Source of the DNA: Laedolimicola sp934402125
GTDB lineage: Bacteria; Bacillota; Clostridia; Lachnospirales; Lachnospiraceae
Assembly (NCBI RefSeq): GCF_052065835.1
Contig: NZ_JBQHTG010000001.1
Coordinates: forward strand, 248,001-312,000
Direction of reading: 5' to 3'
Length of the DNA stretch: 64,000 bases
How positions within the stretch are numbered: the first letter of the stretch is position 1; each line of letters starts with the position of its first letter. Shown here one piece after another: positions 41,861 through 50,479 of this stretch. The notes beneath the pieces are model-generated. The model searched no databases. It saw only the letters and a list, made by a program, of their open reading frames with translations, and was not told where the DNA came from. A program made the position numbers and the translations under genes.

Positions 41861-42455
41861 GGTGCGCCACCTCCTTTTTCTTTCGTGCGGTGTACTCTTG
41901 CAGAAAAGCAATTTTGCCATCTTGCATCAGCTTGTCCACCAATGCCACCCGTTCTTCCAGATCACCCACGGTAAGCACATCTGCCATATATTCGATATGG
42001 CAGTGCATCTGGCAGGCTTCCACAAAACGGTCATCATAAGGCTCGTCCGGTGTTTTGGGTGCATACAGCACTTTCCAATTCTCCAACAGATGCAGATAAT
42101 CCGTCAGCACACGGAAGCAAAGCATTTCATCCTCCCGGAACTGTCGGATATGGGGGCGCTTTGGCTTGACCATAGCTGCGGCAGTGGGTGGTTTCGGGTC
42201 AAGCCCGAAGTCCGCAGCCAACTTTTGTGCCGCTTGCAAACTCGTCAGATTGAACAGCCTTGCCACAAGGTCAATTACATCCCCCTTGGCTCCGCAGCCG
42301 AAGCAGAAGAAATAATCTTCATTCAGCTTCAGGCTCGGATGCCTGTCATTGTGGAACGGGCAGCAAGCCATGCCGTTGCGGTTGACTTTCAGCCCGTAGT
42401 GTTCGGCGGCTTGCTTTACGCTGATTGCCGCCTTGATGTTTTCATAGATTGTCAT
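41835..42455 (-). CDS. CHC2 zinc-finger primase-like protein
   Basis: 206 residues from the ATG at 42455 (MTIYENIKAAISVKQAAEHY), with GGAGG 7 nt upstream. The zinc finger is CCPFHND with FFCFGCGAKGD, as at the N-terminus of DnaG. No TOPRIM domain is visible, so it may only recognise DNA while the downstream helicase does the rest. Confidence 0.87.
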   Translation of the reverse strand: MTIYENIKAAISVKQAAEHYGLKVNRNGMACCPFHNDRHPSLKLNEDYFFCFGCGAKGDVIDLVARLFNLTSLQAAQKLAADFGLDPKPPTAAAMVKPKRPHIRQFREDEMLCFRVLTDYLHLLENWKVLYAPKTPDEPYDDRFVEACQMHCHIEYMADVLTVGDLEERVALVDKLMQDGKIAFLQEYTARKKKEVAHHGEETENA

Positions 42456-42490
42456 AGAAAAACCTCCGTTCATAATAGTCTGGAAAGCAC

Positions 42491-42520
42491 GAAGCACCCG
42501 CCGTGATTGGCAGGTGCTTC
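42491..42520. repeat. Hairpin in the primase leader
   Basis: GAAGCACCCGCC and GGCAGGTGCTTC pair with one mismatch around GTGATT. It lies 36 bp upstream of the primase start and has no T run on the minus strand; it may be an operator or an RNA leader structure. Confidence 0.45.
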
Positions 42521-42634
42521 GCCCTTTCTACTATGGTTATGACGGATTTGGAAAAAAGCAGGCTAAAAGCAGGACAACCCCGTTTCAAAAAACAGGACAA
42601 CTTATCTGATGATGTAGATTCCTTCACATTTGCA

Positions 42635-42643
42635 TGGTATAAT
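42635..42643 (+). promoter_or_regulatory. Extended -10 promoter for the DUF6076 gene
   Basis: TGGTATAAT (42635-42643) is a perfect extended -10, 35 nt before the ATG at 42678. Confidence 0.55.
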
Positions 42644-42677
42644 TAGAAAAGTGAAAAAACAGGACAGGAGGGCAAGC

Positions 42678-43781
42678 ATGAATCAAGAACTTATGACATT
42701 GGATTTTTGGCAGGATACGGTCATATATGAGGGAAAAACATTTCCTATCGGTACTCTTGCCTGTGATGCGCTGAATGTTCCTGCGGATACCATTTCTAAA
42801 ATGAACGAGCAATGCGAGAAAATCAATCTTATGCTTGGGGCGATGAATGCGAAACAGGATGCTTCGGCACTCTTTCCTATGGTAAGGGAAGCTGCTCTGG
42901 CAATGCTGGATATTCTCAGTAAAACGCCGCCATTCTCCTATATGGATGTTCCAAAACACAGAGAACGGATAGAAAGGGTCTTTACTACGGATTGTGCGTT
43001 GAGCCATTTAGAGTGTGTCCAAAAAGCGAACAGCGGCACAATGCAGCTTGAAGACCTCGTAAAATATGAAGATGCAGTACTACTTGAACGTTATACTGCG
43101 GTTTTCGGGCATCTGGCATTCTCTCTCGGAGAATACCAAAAGGCAATGCTTGATTTTGCGGAAAAGTCGGATAGCAATGAAGCAGACCGCACCGCAGAGG
43201 GCTTTGCAAAGATGTTCGGCAGCTATTTCCCGCCGGAGTTCTCCATCACGGAGGGCAATGCCTGGATGTCTGTGTCCAATCAGTCTGTTCAGTATGTATC
43301 CACCATCCGTCCCGGTGAGGATGTGGCAAAACTGGTCAAGCGGATGCACTATGTTTCCTTTGTGGGGATGTTCCGGTCTGATCTCTTTGAGGGCTTATGT
43401 GTCGGTCATGCACCGAAGAAATGCAAAATCTGTGGCAAATGGTTTTTGACCACCAATGCAAGGCACACAAAATACTGCGGCGGTTATGCACCGGAGGACA
43501 AGCTGCACCGCACCTGTCGGCAAATCGGCAATCTGAAAGGCAGAGAACAGCGAGAGCTTGCAGACGATCATCCGGTTATCCAGATATACGAAAAGCGGCT
43601 GAATACCATAAACCGCTATATCAAGCGTGGCAAACTGGACGATGACGTAGCGGAGGTTATGAAGAAACTGGCGAAAGATAAGATGCTCCGGGCAAAAAGC
43701 AATGTCGCTTATGCCAAAGGAGCTTATGAGAAAGAAATGGAACAGGCTGCTTTGAAAAAAGAAGCCCTAAAGAGAATTTGA
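42678..43781 (+). CDS. DUF6076 protein with zinc-finger motif
   Basis: 367 residues from the ATG at 42678 (MNQELMTLDFWQDTVIYEGK), with AGGAGGG 6 nt upstream. Near residue 255 it has CKICGKWFLTTNARHTKYC, a zinc-finger-like motif, followed by a basic helical tail. Proteins of this type recur in gut Firmicutes mobilizable elements; the function is unknown. It is transcribed divergently from the primase operon. Confidence 0.75.
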   Translation: MNQELMTLDFWQDTVIYEGKTFPIGTLACDALNVPADTISKMNEQCEKINLMLGAMNAKQDASALFPMVREAALAMLDILSKTPPFSYMDVPKHRERIERVFTTDCALSHLECVQKANSGTMQLEDLVKYEDAVLLERYTAVFGHLAFSLGEYQKAMLDFAEKSDSNEADRTAEGFAKMFGSYFPPEFSITEGNAWMSVSNQSVQYVSTIRPGEDVAKLVKRMHYVSFVGMFRSDLFEGLCVGHAPKKCKICGKWFLTTNARHTKYCGGYAPEDKLHRTCRQIGNLKGREQRELADDHPVIQIYEKRLNTINRYIKRGKLDDDVAEVMKKLAKDKMLRAKSNVAYAKGAYEKEMEQAALKKEALKRI

Positions 43782-43797
43782 ATTTGGAGGTATATCC

Positions 43798-44160
43798 ATG
43801 GAAGGAATAAATGCAAACGATAAAATTTATAAAATGTCCTTTTCAAAGGTTTATCCACTTCTTGTTACAAAGTGTGAGAAAAAGGGACGAACAAGAGAGG
43901 AAGTAGATCAAGTTACTTGCTGGTTAACAGGGTATAGTAAAGATCAAGTGAATGATTTTCTGATACATGATGTTGCATATGGAGACTTCTTTTTGAATGC
44001 TCCCCAGCTTAATCCTAATCGAAAACTGATTACAGGGAAAATCTGCGGAGTTTGTGTAGAAGAAATCGAAGAACCGCTAATGCAGGAAATACGCTATCTG
44101 GACAAGCTGATTGACGAGTTAGCAAAAGGAAAACCGATGGAGAAAATATTGAGAAAGTAA
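43798..44160 (+). CDS. DUF2200 family protein
   Basis: 120 residues. KIYKMSFSKVYPLLVTKCEKKGRT and YGDFFLNAPQLNPNRKLITG are typical of DUF2200. No catalytic motif is recognised. It follows the DUF6076 gene by 16 bp and begins a lower-GC stretch with the next gene, suggesting later acquisition as cargo. Confidence 0.8.
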   Translation: MEGINANDKIYKMSFSKVYPLLVTKCEKKGRTREEVDQVTCWLTGYSKDQVNDFLIHDVAYGDFFLNAPQLNPNRKLITGKICGVCVEEIEEPLMQEIRYLDKLIDELAKGKPMEKILRK

Positions 44161-44185
44161 TAATTGATATTGAGGAGGTTTTAGT

Positions 44186-44590
44186 ATGTGGACTTGTCCA
44201 AAATGCGGAAGGGAGTTTAAAAGGACAAATCAAAGTCACTATTGCGGCAAGGCTCCTGAAAGTGTAGATGAATATATTGAATTACAGATTCCAGAAGCGA
44301 GAGCGTATGTTGTGGAATTAAGAAATCTAATTCTTCGTTGTGTTCCAGCAGTTAAGGAACAGATTGCTTGGAGTATGCCAGTATATAAGAAAGACAAGTT
44401 CTCAATATCTTTTGCTGCCTGTAATAAACATATTAGCCTTTACGTAGATACAAATGTTTTAGAAATATTCAAGTCACAACTAAGTGCTTTTACAATAAGG
44501 AAAAATGCAGTCTATCTGCCCTATGAGAAAGAATTACCGATTAAAATAATTAAAAAAATTATAAAACAAAGCCTTGAAGAAATAACGTGA
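44186..44590 (+). CDS. DUF1801 (YdhG-like) protein with N-terminal zinc finger
   Basis: 134 residues. The N-terminus (WTCPKCGREFKRTNQSHYC) is a C2-HC-type zinc-finger-like motif. The rest is a DUF1801 fold: IPEARAYVVELRNLILRCVP, EQIAWSMPVYKK and FAACNKHISLYV. The family includes the iron-chaperone-like YdhG/Fra-type proteins; the role here is unknown. AGGAGG precedes the ATG. Confidence 0.8.
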   Translation: MWTCPKCGREFKRTNQSHYCGKAPESVDEYIELQIPEARAYVVELRNLILRCVPAVKEQIAWSMPVYKKDKFSISFAACNKHISLYVDTNVLEIFKSQLSAFTIRKNAVYLPYEKELPIKIIKKIIKQSLEEIT

Positions 44591-44643
44591 ATTTCAGTTT
44601 TCTGGAGATTGATAAACGTTATTAAAGTGAAGGGAGGTGCGCT

Positions 44644-45819
44644 ATGCTGAATGATTTTACATGGAATATGACCGGATACATACCGAAGCACCAAGTCAAT
44701 CCGCACGGTGATGGTCTCATTCCCTATGTGGCAGAGCGCATCTTCCAACTGGAGCCGGAACCGCCAACGGTTAGCAATCCAAATGAACATATTCTGTCTG
44801 CATTGCAGGAAAAGAATTTGCTATATTTTTCGTTCTTCCTGCACCACTACGAACCACAGCTCAACAAGCGCATCAAAGGCTTTCTCGGTGTGGATGGCGG
44901 CGATCTGTACGACACAGATCGATTTATAGATATAAAGCTATCCTGTCGGGAGCAAATGCTCCAAAAGCTGATGGATTATGATCCTGCCAAGGGTGCGGAG
45001 TATGCTACATACATTTTCCCGTTCATACGGGATGCGATGCTCCGTTTCCGTATGGGCGAAGAAAAATGGTCGGTATCCTCTCTGACCAATTACAAAATGG
45101 TGCGGTCAATGGCTTGGCTCTACCATAACACCAAGGATGCGGTCAGTGAGTTTTCAAAGAAATACAACTGCGACCTTGCCCTTGCGGAAGAATATTTGAA
45201 AGTTGTCCGTGGCATCCGCAATCAGCAGCCATTCTATGTGACGGACGAGGACGGAGAAGAAACAGGCGAAGATGTTGCCCTTGATGATACTTGGAACTAT
45301 GCCGATATTCTCTGGAATGGCATACAGGCAGAAAAGGTGCAGCGGGCATTTGAGAAGCTAAACTACCGGGAACAGACCTTGCTTGAAAAGCGGCTGGCGA
45401 TCTGCATGACCTGCGGGCGTGTCGGCTCATGGAAAGGCCGCCCCACCTTTGAGGAACTGGCTGTGATGTTTGAGGGCAGCACAGCCAGCGGTGCAGAGCG
45501 AGCCTACCGTAGAGCAGTGGACAAGCTGACGGAGTTTTTGGTTGCCGAGGGTGCTATCCATGCTGTCCGGCTGAAACAGAAATCCAAAACTAAACGCAAA
45601 AAGAAAATCGCCACCGCAATCTATGAATATCAAGCAGACTGCGACGGCGAATGGGGCGAGATTTCATTGGATTTTGAGAATGGTACAGCGGAGATCATCC
45701 GGCTTGCCGATTGGGATACGATGAAAACAAACCGCTTTGCGAACAAGGCAATAGTCTATCTTCTGAACTGTGAGAATGAGAAGCTGCCAAAGGAAACGAT
45801 TGTGGCAGCTGAACTATAG
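44644..45819 (+). CDS. Sigma-70-like protein of the mobile element
   Basis: 391 residues. The N-terminal half resembles sigma region 2 (KNLLYFSFFLHHYEPQLNKR and YDPAKGAEYATYIFPFIRDA). The middle resembles region 4 (KLNYREQTLLEKRLAICM, with a helix-turn-helix-like GSTASGAERAYRRAVDKL). The C-terminal 80 residues are an unassigned basic and beta-rich extension. Such sigma-like proteins occur in gut Firmicutes elements; they may direct element promoters. Confidence 0.65.
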   Translation: MLNDFTWNMTGYIPKHQVNPHGDGLIPYVAERIFQLEPEPPTVSNPNEHILSALQEKNLLYFSFFLHHYEPQLNKRIKGFLGVDGGDLYDTDRFIDIKLSCREQMLQKLMDYDPAKGAEYATYIFPFIRDAMLRFRMGEEKWSVSSLTNYKMVRSMAWLYHNTKDAVSEFSKKYNCDLALAEEYLKVVRGIRNQQPFYVTDEDGEETGEDVALDDTWNYADILWNGIQAEKVQRAFEKLNYREQTLLEKRLAICMTCGRVGSWKGRPTFEELAVMFEGSTASGAERAYRRAVDKLTEFLVAEGAIHAVRLKQKSKTKRKKKIATAIYEYQADCDGEWGEISLDFENGTAEIIRLADWDTMKTNRFANKAIVYLLNCENEKLPKETIVAAEL

Positions 45820-45823
45820 AAAG

Positions 45824-45877
45824 AAAAACCGCTGTATTTTCCACCCTACACGGGAAGAATAATTACAGCGGTTTTTA
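45824..45877 (+). terminator. Terminator after the sigma-like gene
   Basis: A perfect 13-bp stem, AAAAACCGCTGTA/TACAGCGGTTTTT, has a long loop and is followed by ATT. It may act on both strands. Confidence 0.8.
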
Positions 45878-45970
45878 TTCGAGGGATTTCAGACTATGTA
45901 GAATCAATATGTGATTATCTGTTACGCCTTGGCGATCAGTATGGGAAAGATCTTTTTATTTTCCGTATTG

Positions 45971-46351
45971 TCACCTCTTATTAGCAGAAAAATCTGCCGC
46001 TTCCGCTATCCACCGCATCAGTTCTACATCGATTTCATCCACATTTCCCACCATCACATGGTGCGTCCAGCGATTTGGATAGGGCTCCGTCGCTACGTCG
46101 ATTCTTGGAGAATCTATCCGATAACCCAGTCCGAACGTAATTGTCATCCAGATTTCTGGCCGATTCTTTGCCTTGCGGCAGGGATTAAAGGACACAAAAG
46201 CGAATCCTCGTTTGTTAGCAAAGGTAATCTGGGTTTTTGCGACCTTAATTTTTACTTCCGGAATCTGTGTCAGAATCTGATCTTCCAGTCGTTCGTAAAG
46301 GGGAAGAGCATCCATATGCTCCCCAAAGAAGAAAAGAATATCACTGTTCAT
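45971..46351 (-). CDS. DUF5655 domain protein
   Basis: 126 residues from the ATG at 46351 (MNSDILFFFGEHMDALPLYE). KIKVAKTQITFANKRGFAFV and RWTHHVMVGNVDEIDVELMR are typical of DUF5655, a small domain of unknown function. A longer frame to 46519 overlaps the upstream gene and is rejected. It lies 2 bp after the small membrane protein gene. Confidence 0.78.
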   Translation of the reverse strand: MNSDILFFFGEHMDALPLYERLEDQILTQIPEVKIKVAKTQITFANKRGFAFVSFNPCRKAKNRPEIWMTITFGLGYRIDSPRIDVATEPYPNRWTHHVMVGNVDEIDVELMRWIAEAADFSANKR

Positions 46352-46353
46352 GG

Positions 46354-46599
46354 TTATTCTACCGTTTCTTTCTTGGGACGGAAGAAATCTACCGCAAATG
46401 TCAGGAAGTCTGTCATCAGCGGGATGTAGGTTGCAAGAAAGACACCGAAAGCCCCGGCTGCGACAGTCTTTTTGTGCTTGACCGGAACCAATACTCCCAA
46501 CAGGATACCAATGGAGCAAAGGCAGAATTTAAGACCCGTAAGCATTTTCCAATCTCTCGATTGAATGTAGTGGTCTGCACATCTAAACAGTTGTTTCAT
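46354..46599 (-). CDS. Small membrane protein, unknown function
   Basis: 81 residues with AGGAGG 7 nt before the ATG. Two hydrophobic segments at about residues 19-41 and 46-70 (AAGAFGVFLATYIPLMTDFL). It is conserved-looking but I do not recognise the function. It sits between the exporter genes and the DUF5655 gene, all on the minus strand. Confidence 0.65.
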   Translation of the reverse strand: MKQLFRCADHYIQSRDWKMLTGLKFCLCSIGILLGVLVPVKHKKTVAAGAFGVFLATYIPLMTDFLTFAVDFFRPKKETVE

Positions 46600-46666
46600 C
46601 GTAAAAACCTCCTGTGTTTCTGAGATTATGACAGATATGAGAAGCTACAATACTATCTACAACATA

Positions 46667-47452
46667 TTACATTTCTTTGCCTGCCCACCGATTCTTTGCA
46701 AGGAAAATTGATAGGAAAGTAATCACCCCTGAAATCAGCAGGAACATAAGGGAGATACCATCTTTAGCCACTGCATATACATCAAAGTATTTTAGAGGTG
46801 TTAAATAAAACAGAGCCGGAATACACAAATATTCTGCCACAAAATAAATACAGTAAAATACTATTAAAGCGCCAAAGCCAAAAAGCATAGCCTGTTTGTA
46901 GGATTTGCAGAGACTGGATACCCAAAAACCAATCGAGTATAATATGATTTCCGTCAGAAAAAGCCCAACAGTTGTCAACAGAGCCGCATTCTTTTGATCC
47001 AGTCCACCCAGAGGAGCGATTGCAGTATAGTAATTACATACACCGCTGACAGCTGCAAGAATAAATAAATTACATACGTTGGCGGCAGCTTTTCCTATAA
47101 CAATCTGATTTCTGCCTAAAGGTTTTGTGAATAGGTATTCTGCTGTTCCTTGCGTTTTTTCTTTTGCAATGCTTGAAATGCCCAGATAAATCGCATAGGA
47201 ATAAGCGAGGATTGCCACCCAAAAATAAATACAGCCATACCAACCCAATGCAGTGTTAAGATCTTCACTAACACCAAACATCACCATCAAAATTCTTGGA
47301 AAGTCGTTTAGCATTTCTACCAGAATCGGTAAGCTGTCTTTTAAGGAAAGATACTCTATGTACGCAAAGACACAAAGAAGAATGATTATTCCAAGCCATA
47401 TCAACAGTATTTTCCTTGTAAGTTTCAGTTCCTTTTTTATCAATGATATCAT
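46667..47452 (-). CDS. ABC-2 type transporter permease (second)
   Basis: 261 residues with six hydrophobic segments. The cytoplasmic loop KEKTQGTAEYLFTKPLGRNQ is shared with the neighbouring permease (TENTAEYLFTKPCGR), so the two subunits are paralogues. Together with the ATPase they form an ABC-2 exporter of the antibiotic/bacitracin-efflux type. The substrate is unknown. Confidence 0.85.
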   Translation of the reverse strand: MISLIKKELKLTRKILLIWLGIIILLCVFAYIEYLSLKDSLPILVEMLNDFPRILMVMFGVSEDLNTALGWYGCIYFWVAILAYSYAIYLGISSIAKEKTQGTAEYLFTKPLGRNQIVIGKAAANVCNLFILAAVSGVCNYYTAIAPLGGLDQKNAALLTTVGLFLTEIILYSIGFWVSSLCKSYKQAMLFGFGALIVFYCIYFVAEYLCIPALFYLTPLKYFDVYAVAKDGISLMFLLISGVITFLSIFLAKNRWAGKEM

Positions 47453-47464
47453 GTTGTTCCCCCC

Positions 47465-48271
47465 CTATACTGCTAATTTAATGTCTTTCTTCATCAGAAT
47501 CTTACGAGACAGGAAGAAAAATACAGTGAGTAGAAGCACATACCACAGAAAATAATCCCATTCATAAAAAGAGTTCTCATGAATGTGAGCTGGATGAAAA
47601 AACGAAAATGGAGAGAGGTAACTTATTATTCTGCTTCCAATCGTTCTTGAAAAAGCTGTAATACAGTATCCCATAAACACAGCCAAAGATGCTGTCAGCA
47701 AAGGAGAACGATTGTTAGGATGCCAGCATCCTAACAATACTCCCATCCCTCCAAAAATCAAAGTAACAAGTGGGAAGGAGCCAGCCAACAGAATAAATTC
47801 TAACATAGAGAAGCCAGATTCATACACAATCATTGCTATAAAAGACGCAAGGATATATGCAGCACTCGTAATGCATGTGCCGACAAGTAGACAAAGCACC
47901 TTTCCTTTATAAATTTGAATACGCCCGCAGGGTTTTGTGAACAGGTATTCTGCTGTGTTTTCGGTACATTCTTTTGTAAACAGGGATAAGGCAAAGTGCA
48001 TCCCGAAAATTCCGCCTGCCAAAGCAAAAAACGCATTAAGAAATCCATACATTCCCAGAGGTTCCAAGAGCAGTGCGAGAGAGATGCCGACAGTTTCAAA
48101 GAATCCACCCTCTGCAAAGTTTTTAGGCAGAAGCTCTGGCGTTTCAATCATGCTGTAATAGACAGGTATCATAGAGAAAATACAAACGGCAAGGGAAAGA
48201 CCCCAAATCAGAATATATTTTCGACTACGTTTCCACTCATAATGAAATACAGTCATAGTGTCACCTCTCAT
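47465..48271 (-). CDS. ABC-2 type transporter permease (first)
   Basis: 268 residues with six hydrophobic segments. The loop ECTENTAEYLFTKPCGRIQI parallels the second permease. It overlaps the end of the ATPase gene by 4 bp, which implies coupled translation. Confidence 0.85.
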   Translation of the reverse strand: MRGDTMTVFHYEWKRSRKYILIWGLSLAVCIFSMIPVYYSMIETPELLPKNFAEGGFFETVGISLALLLEPLGMYGFLNAFFALAGGIFGMHFALSLFTKECTENTAEYLFTKPCGRIQIYKGKVLCLLVGTCITSAAYILASFIAMIVYESGFSMLEFILLAGSFPLVTLIFGGMGVLLGCWHPNNRSPLLTASLAVFMGYCITAFSRTIGSRIISYLSPFSFFHPAHIHENSFYEWDYFLWYVLLLTVFFFLSRKILMKKDIKLAV

Positions 48272-49149
48272 TCGTAATAATGAAGAAAGATCTCTTCTAA
48301 AGACGGTTCTTCAATCAGAATATCAACCAAAGGTAGTTTATGTAGTTTTTCCATGATGGTCATAACATTGCCATTAAACATAAAAGAAATGGAATTTTGA
48401 TTCTGTTCCAGGTTGGCAATTCCTGGGATGTCGAAGAACTGCGCAGGGACAGGCTCCTCGGTGGAAAGCGAAATCTTTTTATACCCGTTTTCACGCAATT
48501 CCTTCATGGACTGTATAGCAATGAGACGACCTTCTCTCAGAATACATACACGATCACATAGCTTCTGCACTTCGCTCAACACATGAGAGGAAAACAGAAT
48601 GGTTGTTCCACGGCTGTTTTCTTCTCGAAGAATTTCATAGAATGTCTGTTGGACGAGTGGATCAAGGCCGCTGGTAGGCTCATCCAGAATCAGAAGTTTT
48701 GGAGAAGGTAGTAAAGCGGACACGATGCCAACTTTCTTTTTGTTGCCTAAAGACAAATCTCCGATTTTTCTGGACAAATCCAGATTCAGTCTCTCAGCCA
48801 GTTCTTCTATTCTGTCATGGCAGTTAACACCATACAGATCTGCAGTATATTGTAACTGCTCTTTCACTTTCAAATTATTATAATAGCAATTCTCGCTGGG
48901 AAGATATCCCACGTTCTTTGCGATTTCTGCAGCATGCTGCGTACAATCAAGGCCGAAAATCGTAGCATTGCCGCTTGTGGGTTTGAGCAAGCCCATCAAA
49001 GTGCGAATTGTTGTTGTTTTACCAGCACCATTAGGACCGATAAAACCAAAGATTTCGCCCGGCAGAACGGAATATGTGAGATTTTCAATACCTCTGTGCT
49101 TTCCATAACTTTTTGTCAGTCCATCTAACATTATCACCGCTTGTTTCAT
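48268..49149 (-). CDS. ABC transporter ATP-binding protein of the exporter
   Basis: 293 residues from the ATG at 49149 (MKQAVIMLDGLTKSYG), with AAGGAGG about 10 nt upstream. Walker A is GPNGAGKTTT, the signature is LSLGNKKKVGI (a variant of LSGGQ), and Walker B is LLILDEPTSGLDP. The C-terminus is the BcrA-like accessory region. The ATG overlaps the tetR stop by 4 bp. Confidence 0.92.
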   Translation of the reverse strand: MKQAVIMLDGLTKSYGKHRGIENLTYSVLPGEIFGFIGPNGAGKTTTIRTLMGLLKPTSGNATIFGLDCTQHAAEIAKNVGYLPSENCYYNNLKVKEQLQYTADLYGVNCHDRIEELAERLNLDLSRKIGDLSLGNKKKVGIVSALLPSPKLLILDEPTSGLDPLVQQTFYEILREENSRGTTILFSSHVLSEVQKLCDRVCILREGRLIAIQSMKELRENGYKKISLSTEEPVPAQFFDIPGIANLEQNQNSISFMFNGNVMTIMEKLHKLPLVDILIEEPSLEEIFLHYYE

Positions 49150-49757
49150 AATAAATATTCCTCCTTGTAGAAATGATATTTTAACATTTTCAGAATATTC
49201 TCCATTTCGCACACGATTCTATCAAAATCTGACACACCTTCAATCTCGTCTACAATACCGTATCCAATATGCATCAATGTGCGGAACAGTAGTGGCGCAT
49301 CTTCGGGATGCTTGAATTTGACCAGATCGGCATCACGGAGCATCAGATCATGCGAGTGTTTTTCACCTTCTTGCATTAAGTCCTTAATGTGCTCCGAAAT
49401 TTCAATGGATGGCTCTTTTGCAACACTTATAATAAAAGCGGCGATATAGGGATTCTTTTTCAAATTATCTATCTTCATGATTATGGCTTGCTGTACACGA
49501 TCAAAGAAATCTGCGTTTGCATATAACGCCTGTTCCTGATAAGCTGCTTTCATTTGTGTGCTGCTGTGTTCAACCAGATATTCATAGAGGTTTTGCTTTG
49601 TACCAAAATATTGAAAAAGGGATGCCTTAGAGATGCCCGCCATTTTTGCAATGTCGTTAATCGATGCTTTTTCGTATCCATGCTGAGAGAAGCAAGATAG
49701 TGCTGCATTTCTAATTAAGGTTTGCTTTTCGTCAGAAAGTGCTAAAAATTTTTCCAT
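49146..49757 (-). CDS. TetR/AcrR regulator of the ABC-2 exporter
   Basis: 203 residues from the ATG at 49757 (MEKFLALSDEKQTLIRNAAL), with GGAGG 5 nt upstream. The HTH is INDIAKMAGISKASLFQYFG. It heads the exporter operon and two copies of a palindrome flank its promoter (49772-49827), so it is very likely an autorepressor induced by an exported compound. Confidence 0.9.
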   Translation of the reverse strand: MEKFLALSDEKQTLIRNAALSCFSQHGYEKASINDIAKMAGISKASLFQYFGTKQNLYEYLVEHSSTQMKAAYQEQALYANADFFDRVQQAIIMKIDNLKKNPYIAAFIISVAKEPSIEISEHIKDLMQEGEKHSHDLMLRDADLVKFKHPEDAPLLFRTLMHIGYGIVDEIEGVSDFDRIVCEMENILKMLKYHFYKEEYLL

Positions 49758-49771
49758 AATAACCTCCAACA

Positions 49772-49827
49772 AATAACCGATTCGGTTATTTTGCTATACT
49801 ATATCACGAATAACCGATTCGGTCAAT
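49772..49827 (-). promoter_or_regulatory. Promoter of the exporter operon with two TetR operators
   Basis: On the minus strand, TTGACC (49821-49826), 17 nt, TATAGT (49798-49803). Operator 1 is the perfect palindrome AATAACCGATTCGGTTATT (49772-49790), downstream of the start site. Operator 2 (49809-49827) shares the core TAACCGATTCGGT and overlaps the -35. Centres are 37 bp apart. Confidence 0.85.
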
Positions 49828-49851
49828 ACAAATGTGCGTTTTTGTTCATAA

Positions 49852-49880
49852 AAATCGCCCGTGAGATATCTCCCACGGGC
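49852..49880 (-). terminator. Terminator after the DUF6061 gene
   Basis: GCCCGTGGGAGATATCTCACGGGC-type hairpin (49857-49880) is followed on the minus strand by GATTTTT. Confidence 0.75.
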
Positions 49881-49890
49881 GGCAAAATAA

Positions 49891-50139
49891 TCAGCTTTCT
49901 AAAGGCTTATATTCAGTTACAGTTTTCAAATAGGTTTCAGGATTGCCGTTCAAAATCAAGTCTGCATATCCAATCGGGTCAGTGTAAATCAGATAGTCAA
50001 GCTCTGACCGCTGATACATATTGTCAGCAACTTCATTCTCCACGGCGATGGTATCAATGGCAATCATGCTGCCATCAAAGAATTTCAGCTCCACACAAGC
50101 GGTATCCATGTTAAACTCACAAGAAATCAATCTATCCAT
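49891..50139 (-). CDS. DUF6061 family small protein
   Basis: 82 residues: MDRLISCEFNMDTACVELKF, then SELDYLIYTDPIGYADLILN. A small acidic protein common near the ends of such elements; the function is unknown. It lies 24 bp after the att-end reading frame. Confidence 0.75.
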   Translation of the reverse strand: MDRLISCEFNMDTACVELKFFDGSMIAIDTIAVENEVADNMYQRSELDYLIYTDPIGYADLILNGNPETYLKTVTEYKPLES

Positions 50140-50163
50140 AAGAAACCTCCATTTTACGGGATG

Positions 50164-50475
50164 TTAGATTATCCCAAAATATTTGAATGCTTCTCGGATT
50201 GCTTTCTCTTTTTCTGGCGGACACAGGGGCTGTCTGGAATCTTCGGATTTTGGCAGATTGTAGTTCTTGCCAACCTCAATCCCACATTTCCGCTTAATCT
50301 GTGAGATATACAGGTTAGACACCTTTAATCCGCTATGTTCCAGTACATAGTCCTTGATCTGCGTGTAGGTTGCCCCATCCTGAAATTCGGACATATCCAT
50401 ATCTTCCAAAGAGAACTCAACCCGAATCTTTTTCGAGTCGACCTCGCCCTTGGAAAGCAAGACAACCGTCTCCAC
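50164..50475 (-). CDS. Att-end reading frame, resembles a replacement C-terminus for an RlmD-type methyltransferase
   Basis: 103 residues from a GTG at 50475, only 2 bp inside the right att core. It begins METVVLLSKGEVDSKKIRVE. HVETVVLL-like sequence is the usual C-terminal end of RlmD/TrmA-family RNA methyltransferases, so the GTG would correspond to the Val codon of H-V-E-T. The rest has a small, possibly nucleic-acid-binding domain (YTQIKDYVLEHSGLKVSNLY, then ISQIKRKCGI). When the element sits in its usual target this would extend the target protein; here it is an orphan and may not be translated. Confidence 0.65.
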   Translation of the reverse strand: METVVLLSKGEVDSKKIRVEFSLEDMDMSEFQDGATYTQIKDYVLEHSGLKVSNLYISQIKRKCGIEVGKNYNLPKSEDSRQPLCPPEKEKAIREAFKYFGII

Positions 50476-50476
50476 G

Positions 50477-50479
50477 GGC
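50477..50479. other. attR core (GGC) of the integrated element
   Basis: Element CCGTCTCCACG-GGC is joined to host GCAGTCTCCGGAC. The reconstructed attP is CCACG-GGC-ATTTTC. Confidence 0.7.

Larger units (their letters stand above)
36025..50479. mobile_element. Integrative and mobilizable element, about 14.5 kb, in a sensor kinase gene
   Basis: The ends are placed by rejoining the interrupted kinase: host CTATTC-GGC at the left and GGC-GCAGTC at the right share only the 3-bp core. Cargo: large serine recombinase, small HTH protein, MobV relaxase with oriT, CHC2 primase and D5-like helicase, a sigma-like protein, a TetR-regulated ABC-2 exporter and several DUF genes. There is no conjugation machinery, so it would need a helper to move. 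Confidence 0.9.
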
